DNA of 64,000 bases from Papaver somniferum. Lineage: Eukaryota; Streptophyta; Magnoliopsida; Ranunculales; Papaveraceae. Below the pieces are notes generated by a model, which worked only from the letters and a program-made list of their open reading frames with translations, was not told where the DNA came from and did not search any database. Positions 34,028-45,146 of the stretch are shown here, piece by piece (position 1 is the first letter of the stretch; each line of letters begins with the position of its first letter). Made by a program: the position numbers and the translations under genes. Location of the stretch: NCBI RefSeq assembly GCF_003573695.1, contig NC_039359.1, positions 78,506,783-78,570,782 on the forward strand, in the 5' to 3' direction.

Positions 34028-34891
34028 ATGGGTTCATTGGGTTCATTGGTTTCATGTGATCAAGAAGAAGTGCTGATCCAAAATGTTTGTGAGATCTATG
34101 ACAACCTATCAACCTTACAAAGCCTCAAACCTTCAAAAGATGTCGACACTCTTTTCACTCGACTTGTCCTAACTTGTATGCCACCATCTCCAATTGATGT
34201 GACCAAATTACCAGGAAAAGTTCAAGGAATCCGTTCCAAACTCATTCGTCTCTGTGGAGAAGCTGAAGGTCTCTTAGAATCTCACTTCTCATCTTTATTA
34301 GGTTCTTATGATATCCCACTTGATCATATTAACATCTTTCCATACTACACCAATTACATCAAACTTGGCCGTCTTGAATATACTATAATGAGCAATTATA
34401 TCACAAATGCAAACCCAAGTGACATCGCTTTCATCGGATCCGGACCCCTCCCTCTCACGTCGATAGTATTGGCTTCAAACCACCTGAAAACCACTACGTT
34501 TCACAATTATGATATCGACCGATCAGCCAATGCTCTGGCTTCTAACTTGGTAGCTGCAGATCCCGACTTGTCCGAGCGTATGTTATTTCATGATACTGAT
34601 ATCATGAATGTTACTACTGGTTTAAGCGACTATGAAGTCGTTTTCTTAGCTGCTTTGGTTGGTTTGAACAAAGAAGATAAGCGCAAAGTGATTGATCATC
34701 TAGCTAAGTATATGGAACCAGGGTCCTTATTAATGTTGAGGAGTGCTCATGGTGCTCGTGGTTTTCTATACCCAATTGTTGAGCCTAGTGATTTACCAGG
34801 TTTCGAGGTTCTTGCTGTTTTTCATCCGATGGACGACGTCATAAACTCGGTGATTGTTGCACGTAAAAGTAAGAGTAAGTACCAGTACTAG
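34028..34891 (+). CDS. NAS: Nicotianamine synthase
   Basis: 287 codons, single exon as usual for NAS. The enzyme joins three S-adenosylmethionine molecules into nicotianamine, a chelator that carries Fe, Zn, Cu and Ni in phloem and between cells. Signatures: LKPSKDVDTLF (33-43), HINIFPYYTNYIKLGRLE (100-117), the SAM-binding IAFIGSGPLPLTSIVLAS (133-150), FHNYDID (158-164), VVFLAALVGL (204-213) and LLMLRSAHGARGFLYPIVEP (234-253). A tyrosine motif YDNL (24-27) and LL (82-83) resemble trafficking motifs reported for rice NAS2. Slightly short of the usual about 320 residues because the C-terminal tail is short; the core is complete. Probably functional. Polyadenylation-like AATAAA signals lie at about 34925 and 34984. 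Confidence 0.95.
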   Translation: MGSLGSLVSCDQEEVLIQNVCEIYDNLSTLQSLKPSKDVDTLFTRLVLTCMPPSPIDVTKLPGKVQGIRSKLIRLCGEAEGLLESHFSSLLGSYDIPLDHINIFPYYTNYIKLGRLEYTIMSNYITNANPSDIAFIGSGPLPLTSIVLASNHLKTTTFHNYDIDRSANALASNLVAADPDLSERMLFHDTDIMNVTTGLSDYEVVFLAALVGLNKEDKRKVIDHLAKYMEPGSLLMLRSAHGARGFLYPIVEPSDLPGFEVLAVFHPMDDVINSVIVARKSKSKYQY

Positions 34892-35276
34892 TCTTCAACA
34901 TGTGAAAGTGAGAAATGTCCACTTCAATAAAAATTCCTATTATGGATGTTGTGAGTGTGTGAGGTGTATGTCCCATTTTAGTTCAATAAAATTATGTTTG
35001 ATATGTCTTCGGATGCATGGTTTCTAGTGCCGCTTTCTTTGGTTAATAAACATGTTTATCTGCTTCTACTTCTAGTCTAGTCCACTCCAGTCAGTGTCAT
35101 TCAAGCTCCACATAAATATAGTATAGTTCAAACCCAGCAAAGGGGTATTACACCTACTGTTTCAACTTATGTTGAGATATACCAATTAACTTCTATCTGC
35201 CAATTGGCTATCCAACGGATTACTTAAATCAAAAGTCAAAAAATGAATTAGCATACCGAGAATATGGCATATTAAT
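34892..35276. other. NAS 3' region
   Basis: Contains AATAAAA signals near 34925 and 34984 and no other gene-like content. Confidence 0.5.
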
Positions 35277-35858
35277 TAGGGCTGTCAATGGGTAACCGTT
35301 ACCCGGAACCGGAACCGGACCCGAGCGAATAGGGTCCGGTTCCGGGTCCCAAAATTGGACCCATTAACAAGTTAGGACCCGACGGGTAATTACCCGATTG
35401 GACCCGAATCTAAACGGGTCCGAACGGGTAATACCCGATGGGTACCCGCGGGTAACGGGTACCCGGTTATTCATTCTTTTATCCCTCTTTTTAGCAAAAT
35501 TACAAGTATTTTGCTAGTTTGGTTTTGAATTTTTTTCTCATTTTTCATTTCTTCTTACATTTAATCTTTATTTAGTACATTAATAAAGAAATAATACCAA
35601 ATTTTTATAGAAATAAGTTTGATTCAAGCAAAAAAAAGGGAAATACATCAAAATTTTGAACTTTTATGTGTGTTTTCTTAATACCCAACGGGTACCCGGA
35701 ACCGATGGGTACCCGGGGTTTTAAACGGGTCCGGTTCTGGGTCCACTAATTTAGGAACCGGACCCGGAACCGCTAGTAACCGGACCCGACTTTTATAAAT
35801 AGGGTTCGGGTCCGGATCCATTGATATCCGGGAGGACCCGGACCCGTTGACAGCCCTA
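35277..35858. mobile_element. hAT-like MITE, TSD ATATTAAT
   Basis: 582 bp with inverted ends TAGGGCTGTCAA and TTGACAGCCCTA, flanked by the perfect 8-bp repeat ATATTAAT (35269-35276 and 35859-35866). The subterminal 150-200 bp on each side are GC-rich and built from repeated GGACCCG/CGGGTACCC words, which are mutually complementary and could fold back. An 8-bp target and this terminus fit non-autonomous hAT elements. No frame of note. Confidence 0.85.
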
Positions 35859-35928
35859 ATATTAATATTCCACCAATCCAGCCATTTCCTTTAGCTCCTG
35901 ATCAGGAGCAGGAAGAAAATAGAATCTT

Positions 35929-36000
35929 TATCAGAGCCAGGTTTCGATCCTGGGACCTGTGGGTTATGGGCCCACCACGCTTCCGCTGCGCCACTCTGAT
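35929..36000 (-). tRNA. tRNA-iMet: Initiator tRNA-Met (CAT)
   Basis: 72 nt on the minus strand. Acceptor stem ATCAGAG/CTCTGAT, D arm GCGCAGCGGAAGCG, anticodon stem-loop TGGGCCCATAACCCA with CAT, and T arm CCAGGATCGAAACCTGG with A in place of the usual first T-loop T, a mark of eukaryotic initiator tRNA; so is the three-G/three-C anticodon stem. A TTTT stretch follows about 10 bases downstream as Pol III terminator. No intron. It translates the start codon. The 3' end of this tRNA is the usual primer for plant Copia elements. Confidence 0.95.
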
Positions 36001-36260
36001 TTGTTGTTTAAGTGTACAGTACACCCTTGAGGAACAAAGCTGCAGTATCAAGCTCCATAAATAAACATTGTTGGAATTGGAAGTTATGTATACACAAATA
36101 AACGAATTTCAGGTGAGGACTGGGGATACACCAGGACAGAATTGGGGTAGAAGTGCTTTTGTGTTTAAATGTATTTCACCTTTCTATAGTCTAGTTGATA
36201 GATATGAAGAATTGTTTATCTCAAGCAAAAAGTAAAAACTAAAACATCTGCAGTGGGTAC

Positions 36261-38408
36261 CTTCAGATCAGTGCCATCAATATGTGGTAAAGGACGAGTT
36301 TCAGCTAAGCTTGTAACGCCAGCTAAAGGGAAATCACTGATGCCAGCAATATGCACCTGCACCTGAAGTAACACAGCTAATTAGTCCATATATTGACGGA
36401 ACAAAATGCAAGTACAACTTGTGCCAAAAGAAGTAAAGAAAGTGCAAAAAACCCAGGTATCAAAAAACCCAGCAAAGGGGTATGGACTAGAACAGTAGTA
36501 CAACTTTCACAAGGGTAATTTTTTACTAATAATCACTATGACCTTTTTTTTGTTCCCATTCTTCCGCTAATGAGCCCTATCCAGAAGTCCATAAAATTCA
36601 ACAAATAGGCCGCTCTTTATCTTTATTACCTAAAATGTGCACTGAATATCGTATTTTCAGTACCCTTCTCAATTAAACAAATTTGCACAAGTCAGGAAAA
36701 TATGAAGGAAAATAAAGACTGCAAAAGTATGAGCAAATTGTGATTTAGGAGCATGTTATAGCAGATTCATTCGGATATGCTCTCATTAATAAGATAGCTG
36801 TGTCAGAACGACACTTTGTTATCAATTTTTTTTTTTTAAGCATGATATAATAGAAGAAGATGAATGAAAGCGAAACATAAGACACACTGCTGTTTTCTTC
36901 ATGATAACATAGATGGTGACACATTATTTTATCTAAAATAACTCATGTATAGTGATGGGAATAAAAATCAAGTTCGTTATCAGTGAATGTACCCAAAAGA
37001 AGTACCTTAGTTCCTTTCTTGATATCACAACCCCGGAGATAACCATACAAAATCATGTCTCTATTGCAGTTTTTATCCATGTGCAATCTGTCTGTAGGAG
37101 TGATATCTTCTAAACAATCTACCAGCACAAAAGGATGTGCAGATCGCCATGACAAAGGATGGAACTCCATAACCAATATGAATCTTGGCGGTACGCGAAT
37201 ACCTTGCCCCAGATACCTGCAGATCACAAGATGGATAAGAAATCATGCTGTACATTCCTTGAATTTACTTTCATATTCCTTTTACCCTTTTCGCGAGTCC
37301 GTTGGAATCAAAAGTAGGATAATGTTATGAACAAAATGCTAGGGTGTTGGAATAAGAACTTTATGAAGCTAGTTAGATATGTCCATCCAAATATACTTAC
37401 ATCTCGTCAACTGGAGCAGATAGGCAGAAATCTGTGCTCCTTCGTATATTTCATTCCTGAATCTTTTTTGAAGTGTGCTGTTCGTATTTCTTCATTATCT
37501 TCACCTATATCTTCAAAGCAGTCAAGATGTGTAAACACCCAAACTAACCATGGGTATGCCATGAACTTTTTAAAGTTTGACAAACTCAGTGTTTCCTGAA
37601 ATCAGCCAAAACATATTGCAGTAAGGCAAACATATTGGTTATAGTAAGGCAAACATATTGGTTATAGCTTGTTTAAAAGTTGAACATACTTGGAACACCC
37701 ATGCTGAATTACCTAAACTTGTGTATCACAAAAGTAAAGTGTAAGTGTGTAACATACCATTTCGCACGCATAACAAACATCGATGACGAATATCACTGTG
37801 TCAGCATACTTTGCAGCATCGATCATGCCATTGATATTAGTAGGACACTCTGCAAACTCTATCCGTCTTTGTTCACCTAACAAAAACACTCAACCAAAAG
37901 CACAATGAGATTGTGAAACTAATGTCTACTAGTTAAAATAAGTCAAAACTATGAAGATAACATACCTGCTATGACCGAAATGGGGCCCTGCAGTATCATT
38001 AAGATTATGGTTGGTATAATGCCTTACTAGACGCTAAATCAACATGGAATTCCCAACCTGCACATCAGTTTTAGGCTTTAAATTTCAAATCCAAATTTCC
38101 AGTAAAGAAGTAAAAACTACTCACAGTTACTAAGTAACTCACCTTGGGAGGTCCATGAACTACAATAACATAAGGAGCAGGTTGAGTAATTGGCTCTTTT
38201 TTATCAGTAGATTCCTACAACAATAGTAATTCATCAATAATACAGTGTGTAGATTGAATAATAAATTCAGTTTTTTCAATAAAACCCTAAGAAAAAAGAA
38301 AAACATCTAAATTGAAGAAACAAAGAGAGGGGAGCGTACATTTGGGATATTCTTCTTGTTGTTGGCCTGCCTTTTCCTCTTCATGTTGCTTTTATTTATC
38401 TTCGCCAT
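36261..38408 (-). pseudogene. BMS1: BMS1-like ribosome-biogenesis GTPase, truncated and broken
   Basis: Exon-by-exon match to the N-terminal third of BMS1, the GTPase of the small-subunit processome. Exon 1 38340-38408 (MAKINKSNMKRKRQANNKK); exon 2 38143-38214 (ends YVIVVHGPPK); exon 3 37966-38057 with P-loop VGNS instead of VGKS, then a TAG, and an extra C that shifts the frame; exon 4 about 37760-37876 (ECPTNINGMIDAAKYAD); exon 5 about 37380-37592 (VFTHLDCF); exon 6 about 37010-37218 (MEFHPLSWRSAHPFVLVD, YLRGCDIKKGTK); exon 7 about 36261-36370 (VHIAGISDFPLAGVT). The C-terminal two thirds are absent. Exon borders are normal GT/AG, so this is a duplicated, not retroposed, gene. Confidence 0.85.
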
Positions 38409-39700
38409 TCAAATCCTAAAAATCCACTAAATTGGAATTTCCTATTTCTTATTGAGTACCAGAAAACGAATAACTAAACATTACGAGCGAAAAGCTAGAC
38501 CAGGTAAAGAAAGACCTATGCTTTGACACTTCGATAATCCTTGAACAAAGTGATTAACAGAAAGAAATAGCATGCTTTAAATTAACCAGCTTTATAAGCA
38601 TAATAGTACTTACAAGCTACAACTAACCCCACCTCTGCTGTTACAGTAGTAATTTGATGAGCTGAATCAGCTCTATCATTATTCCATATGCACGTTGAGA
38701 CCTCAGCACGCTTCCTTTATAAAAAGTTAATTTAGATCTTGGATCTGACATCCAAGCAAGATTTTCTAATAAACACATTGCTCCCCTAAGTCAGTATGTC
38801 AGACTCAATAGTCACTGTAGTAAGTTTATTGGTATAGACATGTAGTTCCTCCACACCACTGCGAAGGAAACTCTCAGAAGCGACCAGATAGGTATAGACA
38901 TGTAGTTCTGTTAGCAATTAGAGTTCACCAGTCTCCTGAGAAGCGACCCGGCAGGACTAATATGGGACCAATTTAGATGAAGTAGCTATCTGCTGACAGA
39001 AGGCTAGTAGGGGGAACTTAAATTGTCATTTTAACACCGTCAAAGCTGGTTATTAACATAGAGAGGTTAATTAGTATTAGAAGTGCACTCAGTATATCCC
39101 AGATCATGCATGTCGAGATATAAAATTGGCCAAGAAGAAATGGAACAAATTAGCAAAAAAAGAGCTTAATTAATATTGTTGATTAATAAAACTATAGTCA
39201 AACATGCAAAGTTAACTACTATCAAATTACAAGAACAAGAAAAGAGTGATGAAAATGAAACGATAAAACCAAAGTGTAAGGTTTGATGCTTTTCATCTTT
39301 TCTTTTTAGGAATACAAGATGTCTCGATCATGAACCTATGGAACTGATCCACCTCCTTCTTATCCCCACTAAATAACTGATTCCTTGATGTATTATAGAT
39401 GAACGCAGAAACAGGCGTGCTACTAGGGAAACATTTAACTACCAGACGCGATTCTCAGTTACAGAGGAAACAATGGTTTTTAATGTATCCTGCAGAACAG
39501 AGTAATCTTAATGTTTATCACTGCCTACTATTACTTTCTTTGAGATATATATATATATATGAAAGAAAAATGTAAAGTTTCAAGGTAGTACCAGTGAGTG
39601 GTCTTTGAGACCAAGAGAGAGCAGTAATGTCCTGGGAGACCCAGAGCTACTGGAACACAAAATAATGATGACAGCATTGAGCATATTCAGTAACAGCGTC
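38409..39700. other. Intergenic sequence
   Basis: No gene recognised. GGTATAGACATGTAGTT occurs at about 38832 and 38890 as a short direct repeat. A TATATATATAT run lies near 39546. Confidence 0.5.
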
Positions 39701-40019
39701 CCCACAGAAAACACATGTGTCTAATCTTGGAATCTATTGGTTATATCTAACACATTTTGGTTAGATGAATCTGTAGGAAGAAGAACTAGAAGAGGAATTT
39801 GTTCCAAGAACAGAATTTGCAAAGAAGCAACCTCTGAAGAAAAACACCAATAAAGGAAGGGAAAAGCAGACCAGACAGAAGAGGATGGGAACCAACCAGG
39901 AAGCAAGGTAAGAAGAATCAACGAAAGGACAACATGTAATGATAGGACAAACAATATAATTCTCAAAGATTGTGACCTAGGGAAGCAGCAGAATAAAAAA
40001 GACAAGCCCGATGAGGATA

Positions 40020-41370
40020 AAGTTGAAGAAGAAAATCCTCGTACTTTTGTTGGAAGGCCGTTTAGAAAATTACCTCCACTGGAAACAATGGAATGATTTC
40101 AAGATTACAAGAATACAATAGAACCAGACTTGATGGAAGTACTGGAGACATACTTTGAGAATGCCAACAGCCTGTAAGTATATAAAAACCACCTTTATGT
40201 TTGTTAACAAAATCAATGCATTACAGGTGATGCTTCTTATAAAATAAATATATAAAAAATTATGCTTCAAAAAAACCCATGCATAATAAAATATGCTTCT
40301 AAAACAATACATGCATAACACAAGCCTCTGGTTTATGGTTCTGTCGTATGTCACTTGAATATCGGCTTGGAGTATCAGAGAAGGAAAAGACCCGAACTTA
40401 TGGGATATTCGGATTCACAGAGATGTAATAAGGAAGCTAATGAACAATGAATACCTAGAAGAACAAGTACTCAGCTACTACAGTTACAGGTTGTTTAGGA
40501 AGTGGAAATATGAAGAGAAAGCTGATAGTATTGAACATAGGTATGCAGAGTCTGCATTCATGAGCCCGGATGCTTGGGTAAGTCAAAAAAAGAAAATCAT
40601 TTCCCAACACTTTAACATTGAAAATTGTTACTTTTGCTACATAACAAGTCATCATAACTAGGTTTTCTGCATGACAAGTTATTCATCACTGCATATCATG
40701 TTATGCCAATATTATTGCTTCCGCATAACATGTTATGCAACTAGTTTTGAACTGCATAACAAGTTATGCAACTAACTTTAAACTGCATAACAAGTTATTA
40801 AGCATTTTTTCCTACACCTTTTGTGCACCTCCGCTAAAAAAAAATTCCTGAAAAATATTTCTTTTGCAGTACTTTGTTAAAACAAAGTCGAAAGATGGGA
40901 TTGCTAAATATGTTGGAGAATTCATCTTGAATCTCCGTGATAAAGTTGAGAAAATGTTCATTCCAATGAACTATATGATAAAGGAAAACCTTGCTGGTAC
41001 ACATTGGACATTGTTAGAGTATGACTTTGCAGATGGTGAGTGGAACTTTTATAACAGTCTTTCAAGCCAAGAAGTTAACTGCAAGAGACAAGCTCTTATA
41101 ATGGCAAAGCCTTGTATGCCATATTTGGTCGAAAGATATGACAATCTGAAGCTATCACCAGATTTCGTGGATATAAAGAGGGAACCGCTTGTATACAAGG
41201 ATATTCTTTGCAAGATTGTTTCTGAACAAGGTCATCACCCCGACTGCCTCATATTTGTATGCTACTATATGAAGATGAGTATGAAGTATCAAGTCAAACA
41301 GAAATGGCTGGGGTTGAATAAGGAAGATGCGGTAAAAAAAGCTAACCAGAAAAGACTAAGTTTGGTATAG
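40020..41370 (+). pseudogene. ULP1-like cysteine peptidase (C48) carried by MULE
   Basis: Three exons are visible: about 40020-40171 (TFVGRPFRKLPPLETME, a TGA, then FQDYKNTIEPDLMEVL; donor GTAAGT), about 40378-40577 (DIRIHRDVIRKLMNNEYLEE...AFMSPDAW; donor GTAAGT) and 40870-41370 (168 codons to the stop). The last has the peptidase core: catalytic His in GTHWTLLEYDF, then EWNFYNSLSS where the usual Asp is Asn, and Cys in HHPDCLIFVCYYM. Family role: removal of SUMO-type tags; MULE-borne copies have unknown roles. The in-frame TGA and the Asp to Asn change argue against normal activity. Upstream exons (39740-39990) are possible but unclear. Confidence 0.72.
40655..40805. repeat. TGCATAA palindrome cluster 1 (peptidase intron)
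   Basis: About five copies of GCATAACAAGTTATGCAACTA-like units in the intron before the last peptidase exon. Each unit is a near-palindrome GCATAAC...GTTATGC. Confidence 0.7.
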
Positions 41371-42382
41371 AAAATGCTGACAGATCCTGGAAAAAATTGG
41401 GCGATAGATGCCAATGAAGACGTCAGAGATGAAGCTGCGCGTCAATGTGATGAAGTCGTGCGTAAATGTTCCTGATGATGTGCATAATAGAAAGGTTCAA
41501 ACGTAACTTTGTTTTAACCACCTGTGTGTTGTTGGTAGGTTGAGCAATTTAACTTGGGAGTAAAAACTAATGGGAAAGTAGTTGGAGTAAAGCTTAACTT
41601 CAGTCAGTAGTTATGTGTAATGTGTTGGCATGAAGATTGTCTGAAGTGAAAACTTGTTATCATACGATGTTTATATATATATATATATTTATTTATTTAT
41701 ATATCAATGCTTGTTTCAGTGCTTCTTATATATTCTTTATATGTATTTGTTGCAATCTTATTTCACAAAAAGTAGAAACCCGTTCTATGATAACGAGGGG
41801 GGCATTTCCCTCTTGACCCCCGATTATAAACATAACATGATATAAATCTTACAAGGCAAATGAAGGAACCACATCTTGCATGACTCTTTCTGCATATATC
41901 TTTAAAAGAATAAATGCATAAAATATTGTGCATCTTAGAAAAAGAATGCATAAGAGATTATGCATCTTCAAAAAATAACGCATAACCCGTTATGCATCTT
42001 CCAAACTAATGCATAATTTATTATGCATAACATTATCTGATAAAACTAATGCATAACAGATTGTGCATCTTAGAAAAAGAATGCATAAAAGATTATTAAT
42101 CTTAAAACGATAATGCATAACCCGTTATGCAACTTCAGAAAACAATGCATGACCCATTATGCATCTTTAAAACTAATGCATAATTTATTATGCATAACAT
42201 TATCTGATTGAAACAGAAAAACACATAGTGAAAAAGAAGTGTTTTTATAAAAACCCAAATAACTAATTAAAGAAAAAGTACTTGTTCATAAAAACCAATA
42301 CAAAAACTAACTAAAGAAAAGTGAATTAGGTTCAAACGTAAAAGTAATAGTCTGAAGAAACCAACAAGCTAAATTCTCTCCC
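41371..42382. other. Gap between peptidase and transposase genes
   Basis: Holds the palindrome cluster 2 and a TATATATATAT run (41672-41690). Short frames on both strands across the repeats are not genes. Confidence 0.55.
41880..42215. repeat. TGCATAA palindrome cluster 2 (between convergent genes)
   Basis: About ten units of AATGCATAA-(N)-TTATGCATCTT between the 3' ends of peptidase and transposase genes. Several are inverted pairs such as ATGCATAATTTATTATGCAT. Confidence 0.75.
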
Positions 42383-45080
42383 TTAACTTCCCTTAGGCTT
42401 CTTCGGCGGCTTCTTGTAACATGTAGGATTTGTACAAGTTTGCTTGTTGCGATGACCAATCTCACAAAAATTACCACAGCGCATAGCTCTCCTAGGAAGC
42501 TTCTCGTAACGGCTCAAATGTCTATTAGCTTGTGGTTTCCCTGGCGGCCTCCTAACATCAGGTACATCGATAATATCATCACCTTCATAAACTTCAGGCT
42601 TGTTGTAGTTCGGAATAGGATGAATTGCATGGTTGTATGCGTTTTAAAGTATGCAATAGTGAAATAAGGTTCAACAAAATCATATGGATTAGAACCAGAC
42701 ATTGTTAACGACGCAAAAGCATGCACACATGGAAATCCATATACGCGCCACCTATGACAGGTACATGTCCTTGCCTCAAGGTTAACACTATGAGAACTCT
42801 CCCCTCCCTCCACTTCATAAACATGAGTATCGGACTGTATAACCATCCAGGTTAAACCCTCATCAATAAGAGCCTTCATCTTAGCTTCATTCTTCGGTGT
42901 GAGAATTGTTATGAAACTTTTACCAGTATTCCGCCTTTCTGACATCATCCTTCCTTATCTGATCCAGAAGAGCATTTGCAGGGAGCTTCTTGTGTGCCTT
43001 CATCCAACTATTGAAGGATTCAGCAAGAGTAGAAGATTTCCTACCATACCTACAACCCTGAAAAAAGGCATTTGACCACTTATCTGGAGGGATATCTAAT
43101 ATTTAGTCTGCAAACCAACCATAACCAAGACCCCTAATCGTAGCGATGGTAGTTTGGAAACCTTCGGGACTAAGAGCATACGCAGCAGCTTGAAATGAAT
43201 CAATAACGACACCATACCTTTCGTCAGATGCATTAATAGGTAAGTTCATCTTAAGATGATAATAGCAGAAACTATGGAAGGCTCCAGGAAAGTAAAATGG
43301 AATCGCTCTCTTTAATCCTTATGCACGATCAGATAAAAATGTGATTGGCCTTTGATCATGATCAAGAACATTACTCAAATTCCTCATGAACCATTCCCAG
43401 TTATCATTATCTTCACCAGCTACCAGGGCCATGGCTAGTGGAAAGAACCGTGCACATCAAAAAATATAAAATCAAGCCAACGTCGATATGAAGTATTCGC
43501 ATCTAAAACAAATGCATGATGTCTTATGCATCTAAACCAAATGATGCATAAGACATTACGCACTTGCATAAAAAGGATGCATAAAAATCAGAAAAGTGAA
43601 AACAATAATGCATAAGACATTATGCATCTAAAACAAAATAATGTATAATGTCTGATGCATTTAAACAGAAATGATGCATAACCACAAAAGTGAAAACAAA
43701 AAATGCATAAGACATTATGCACTTGCATAAAAAGGATGCTTAAAATCAGAAAAGTGAAAACAATAATGCATAAGACATTATGCATCTAAACCAAAATAAT
43801 GTATAATGTCTTATGCATCTAAGCAAAAATGATGCATAACCAGAAAAGTCAAAACAATAATGCATAATACATTATGAATCCAATATAAATAATGCATGAG
43901 ACATTATGCACATATATAAAAAGGATGCATTATCAAAAAAATTACCATTTTCAGCATTGATAGCGGTTGCATCCATGAGGCATCCTCTATATCTCCCTGT
44001 AAGAAAGGTAGCATCGACATAAACCATGGGACGAAGGTAACGGTAACCATGGATGCATGGCTCGAAAGCAATAAAAATACGCGCAAACTTATTTTAAGGT
44101 GCCTCATCTTCTAATTCAGTTGAACTATCCTCGTTCGATTCAGGTTCATCCATTTAAACTTGAAAATCAATCCAACTACCAGGATTTGTGCTGCGAATGG
44201 CATCTACATACCATACCAGATGCAAATACGAAATGGCCTCATCACCAAATATATACTCATACACTTTATCTCTTCCATTGTAAGCTTGGTAATATTCACA
44301 TTGATCTCGTAGATAGTTTTAAAAACTTTTTCAAATCAGAAGCTTTGAAATTCGGATCACTTCTAATTTCATCCTTGATAAGACTAGCAACAAATTTACT
44401 GCCGAGCCTTTGGAAAAGCCTTTCACATCCAACACCACAGGTATGACTGCTAACATACTTCTTAACCTTAAGCATCTTGTTTTCAACATCACAACACAAA
44501 CCTTATACTCCCAAGTGCATTTTACGTTAGAGAATTTTGCATAGAACCTGCTAGGTTCATTCTTAGTATATACAAGAACACGCCCAGTTTTTAACTCGTA
44601 TTTCTTTACTGCAATACGTACCTCTGCTACACCTCCATAAAAAACTTTATCAACATTACCAAGTAATTTATCCCAGCCCTCAGTCCTAAGAACCTTGTTA
44701 ATATGCACAAAACCGTCTTCAAGGAAATTCACCATAACTTCTTCTAGTTCAGGTTCTATTACACGTCTACTTGATGAATCTCTACTACGACTGTTGGAAT
44801 AATTGGATCCAACTTCAACAAGTAAATCAAAGATCTTCTGACCTTTGCAATGGCAACGAGATACAAAACACTGAAGCAGAACATTGGAATCAACTCGCAC
44901 AAACTTTCTTACATCATTAAAAGAAAATATGACATGATGAGGTAGTAAACGAGTCCACTTATAGCAAACGATTGTCTTCAAAGTCTCCAGAGTTGTGTTG
45001 ATATCAATAGGAGGTGCTAAGAATTCACTAAAGTGGTGAATTACAGCTAGTGCACTAGTAGCAGGCATTTCACCCTGCAA
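42383..45080 (-). pseudogene. MuDR-type transposase of the MULE
   Basis: Domains in order on minus: N-terminal MuDR plant DNA-binding region (44331-45080; ends around YTKNEPSRFYAKFSNVKCTWEY); the catalytic core starting about 44080 (MVYVDATFLTGRYRG with the first Asp), then, after an intron, LVAGEDNDNWEWFMRNL, ITFLSDRA, GAFHSFCYYHLKMNL (about 43230-43440) and CRYGRKSSTLAESFNSWMKAH (about 43000-43060); a SWIM zinc finger CTCHRWRVYGFPCVHA (42510-42790 region); and a C-terminal knuckle-like RCGNFCEIGHRNKQTC before the stop at 42383. Stops interrupt the frame (for example after LSDRA and in FAD-ILDI), so no complete transposase is made. Confidence 0.8.
43495..43935. repeat. TGCATAA palindrome cluster 3 (transposase intron)
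   Basis: About 430 bp of interspersed units AATGCATAAGACATTATGCA, each a near-perfect palindrome. They are arranged in a higher-order repeat of roughly 120-180 bp that also contains CAGAAAAGTGAAAACAATA and ACTTGCATAAAAAGGATGC. It lies between two catalytic exons. Confidence 0.82.
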
Positions 45081-45146
45081 AAACACAAAAGAGAAAAAAT
45101 CAAACATATTTATCCTGCATATTGCTTCACAAGAATTCTTACTCAA

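Noticed and set aside
36943..37330. Independent small genes in overlapping frames on both strands
   Set aside because: The minus frame 36943-37227 is exon 6 of the BMS1-like pseudogene plus intron sequence; the others are shadows.
43588..43785. 65-codon minus frame rich in His, Cys and Phe
   Set aside because: It is a translation of the TGCATAA palindrome array, not a gene.
43495..43935. CRISPR-like array
   Set aside because: Repeats are palindromic words with irregular spacing in a plant transposon intron, and spacers are themselves repeated.
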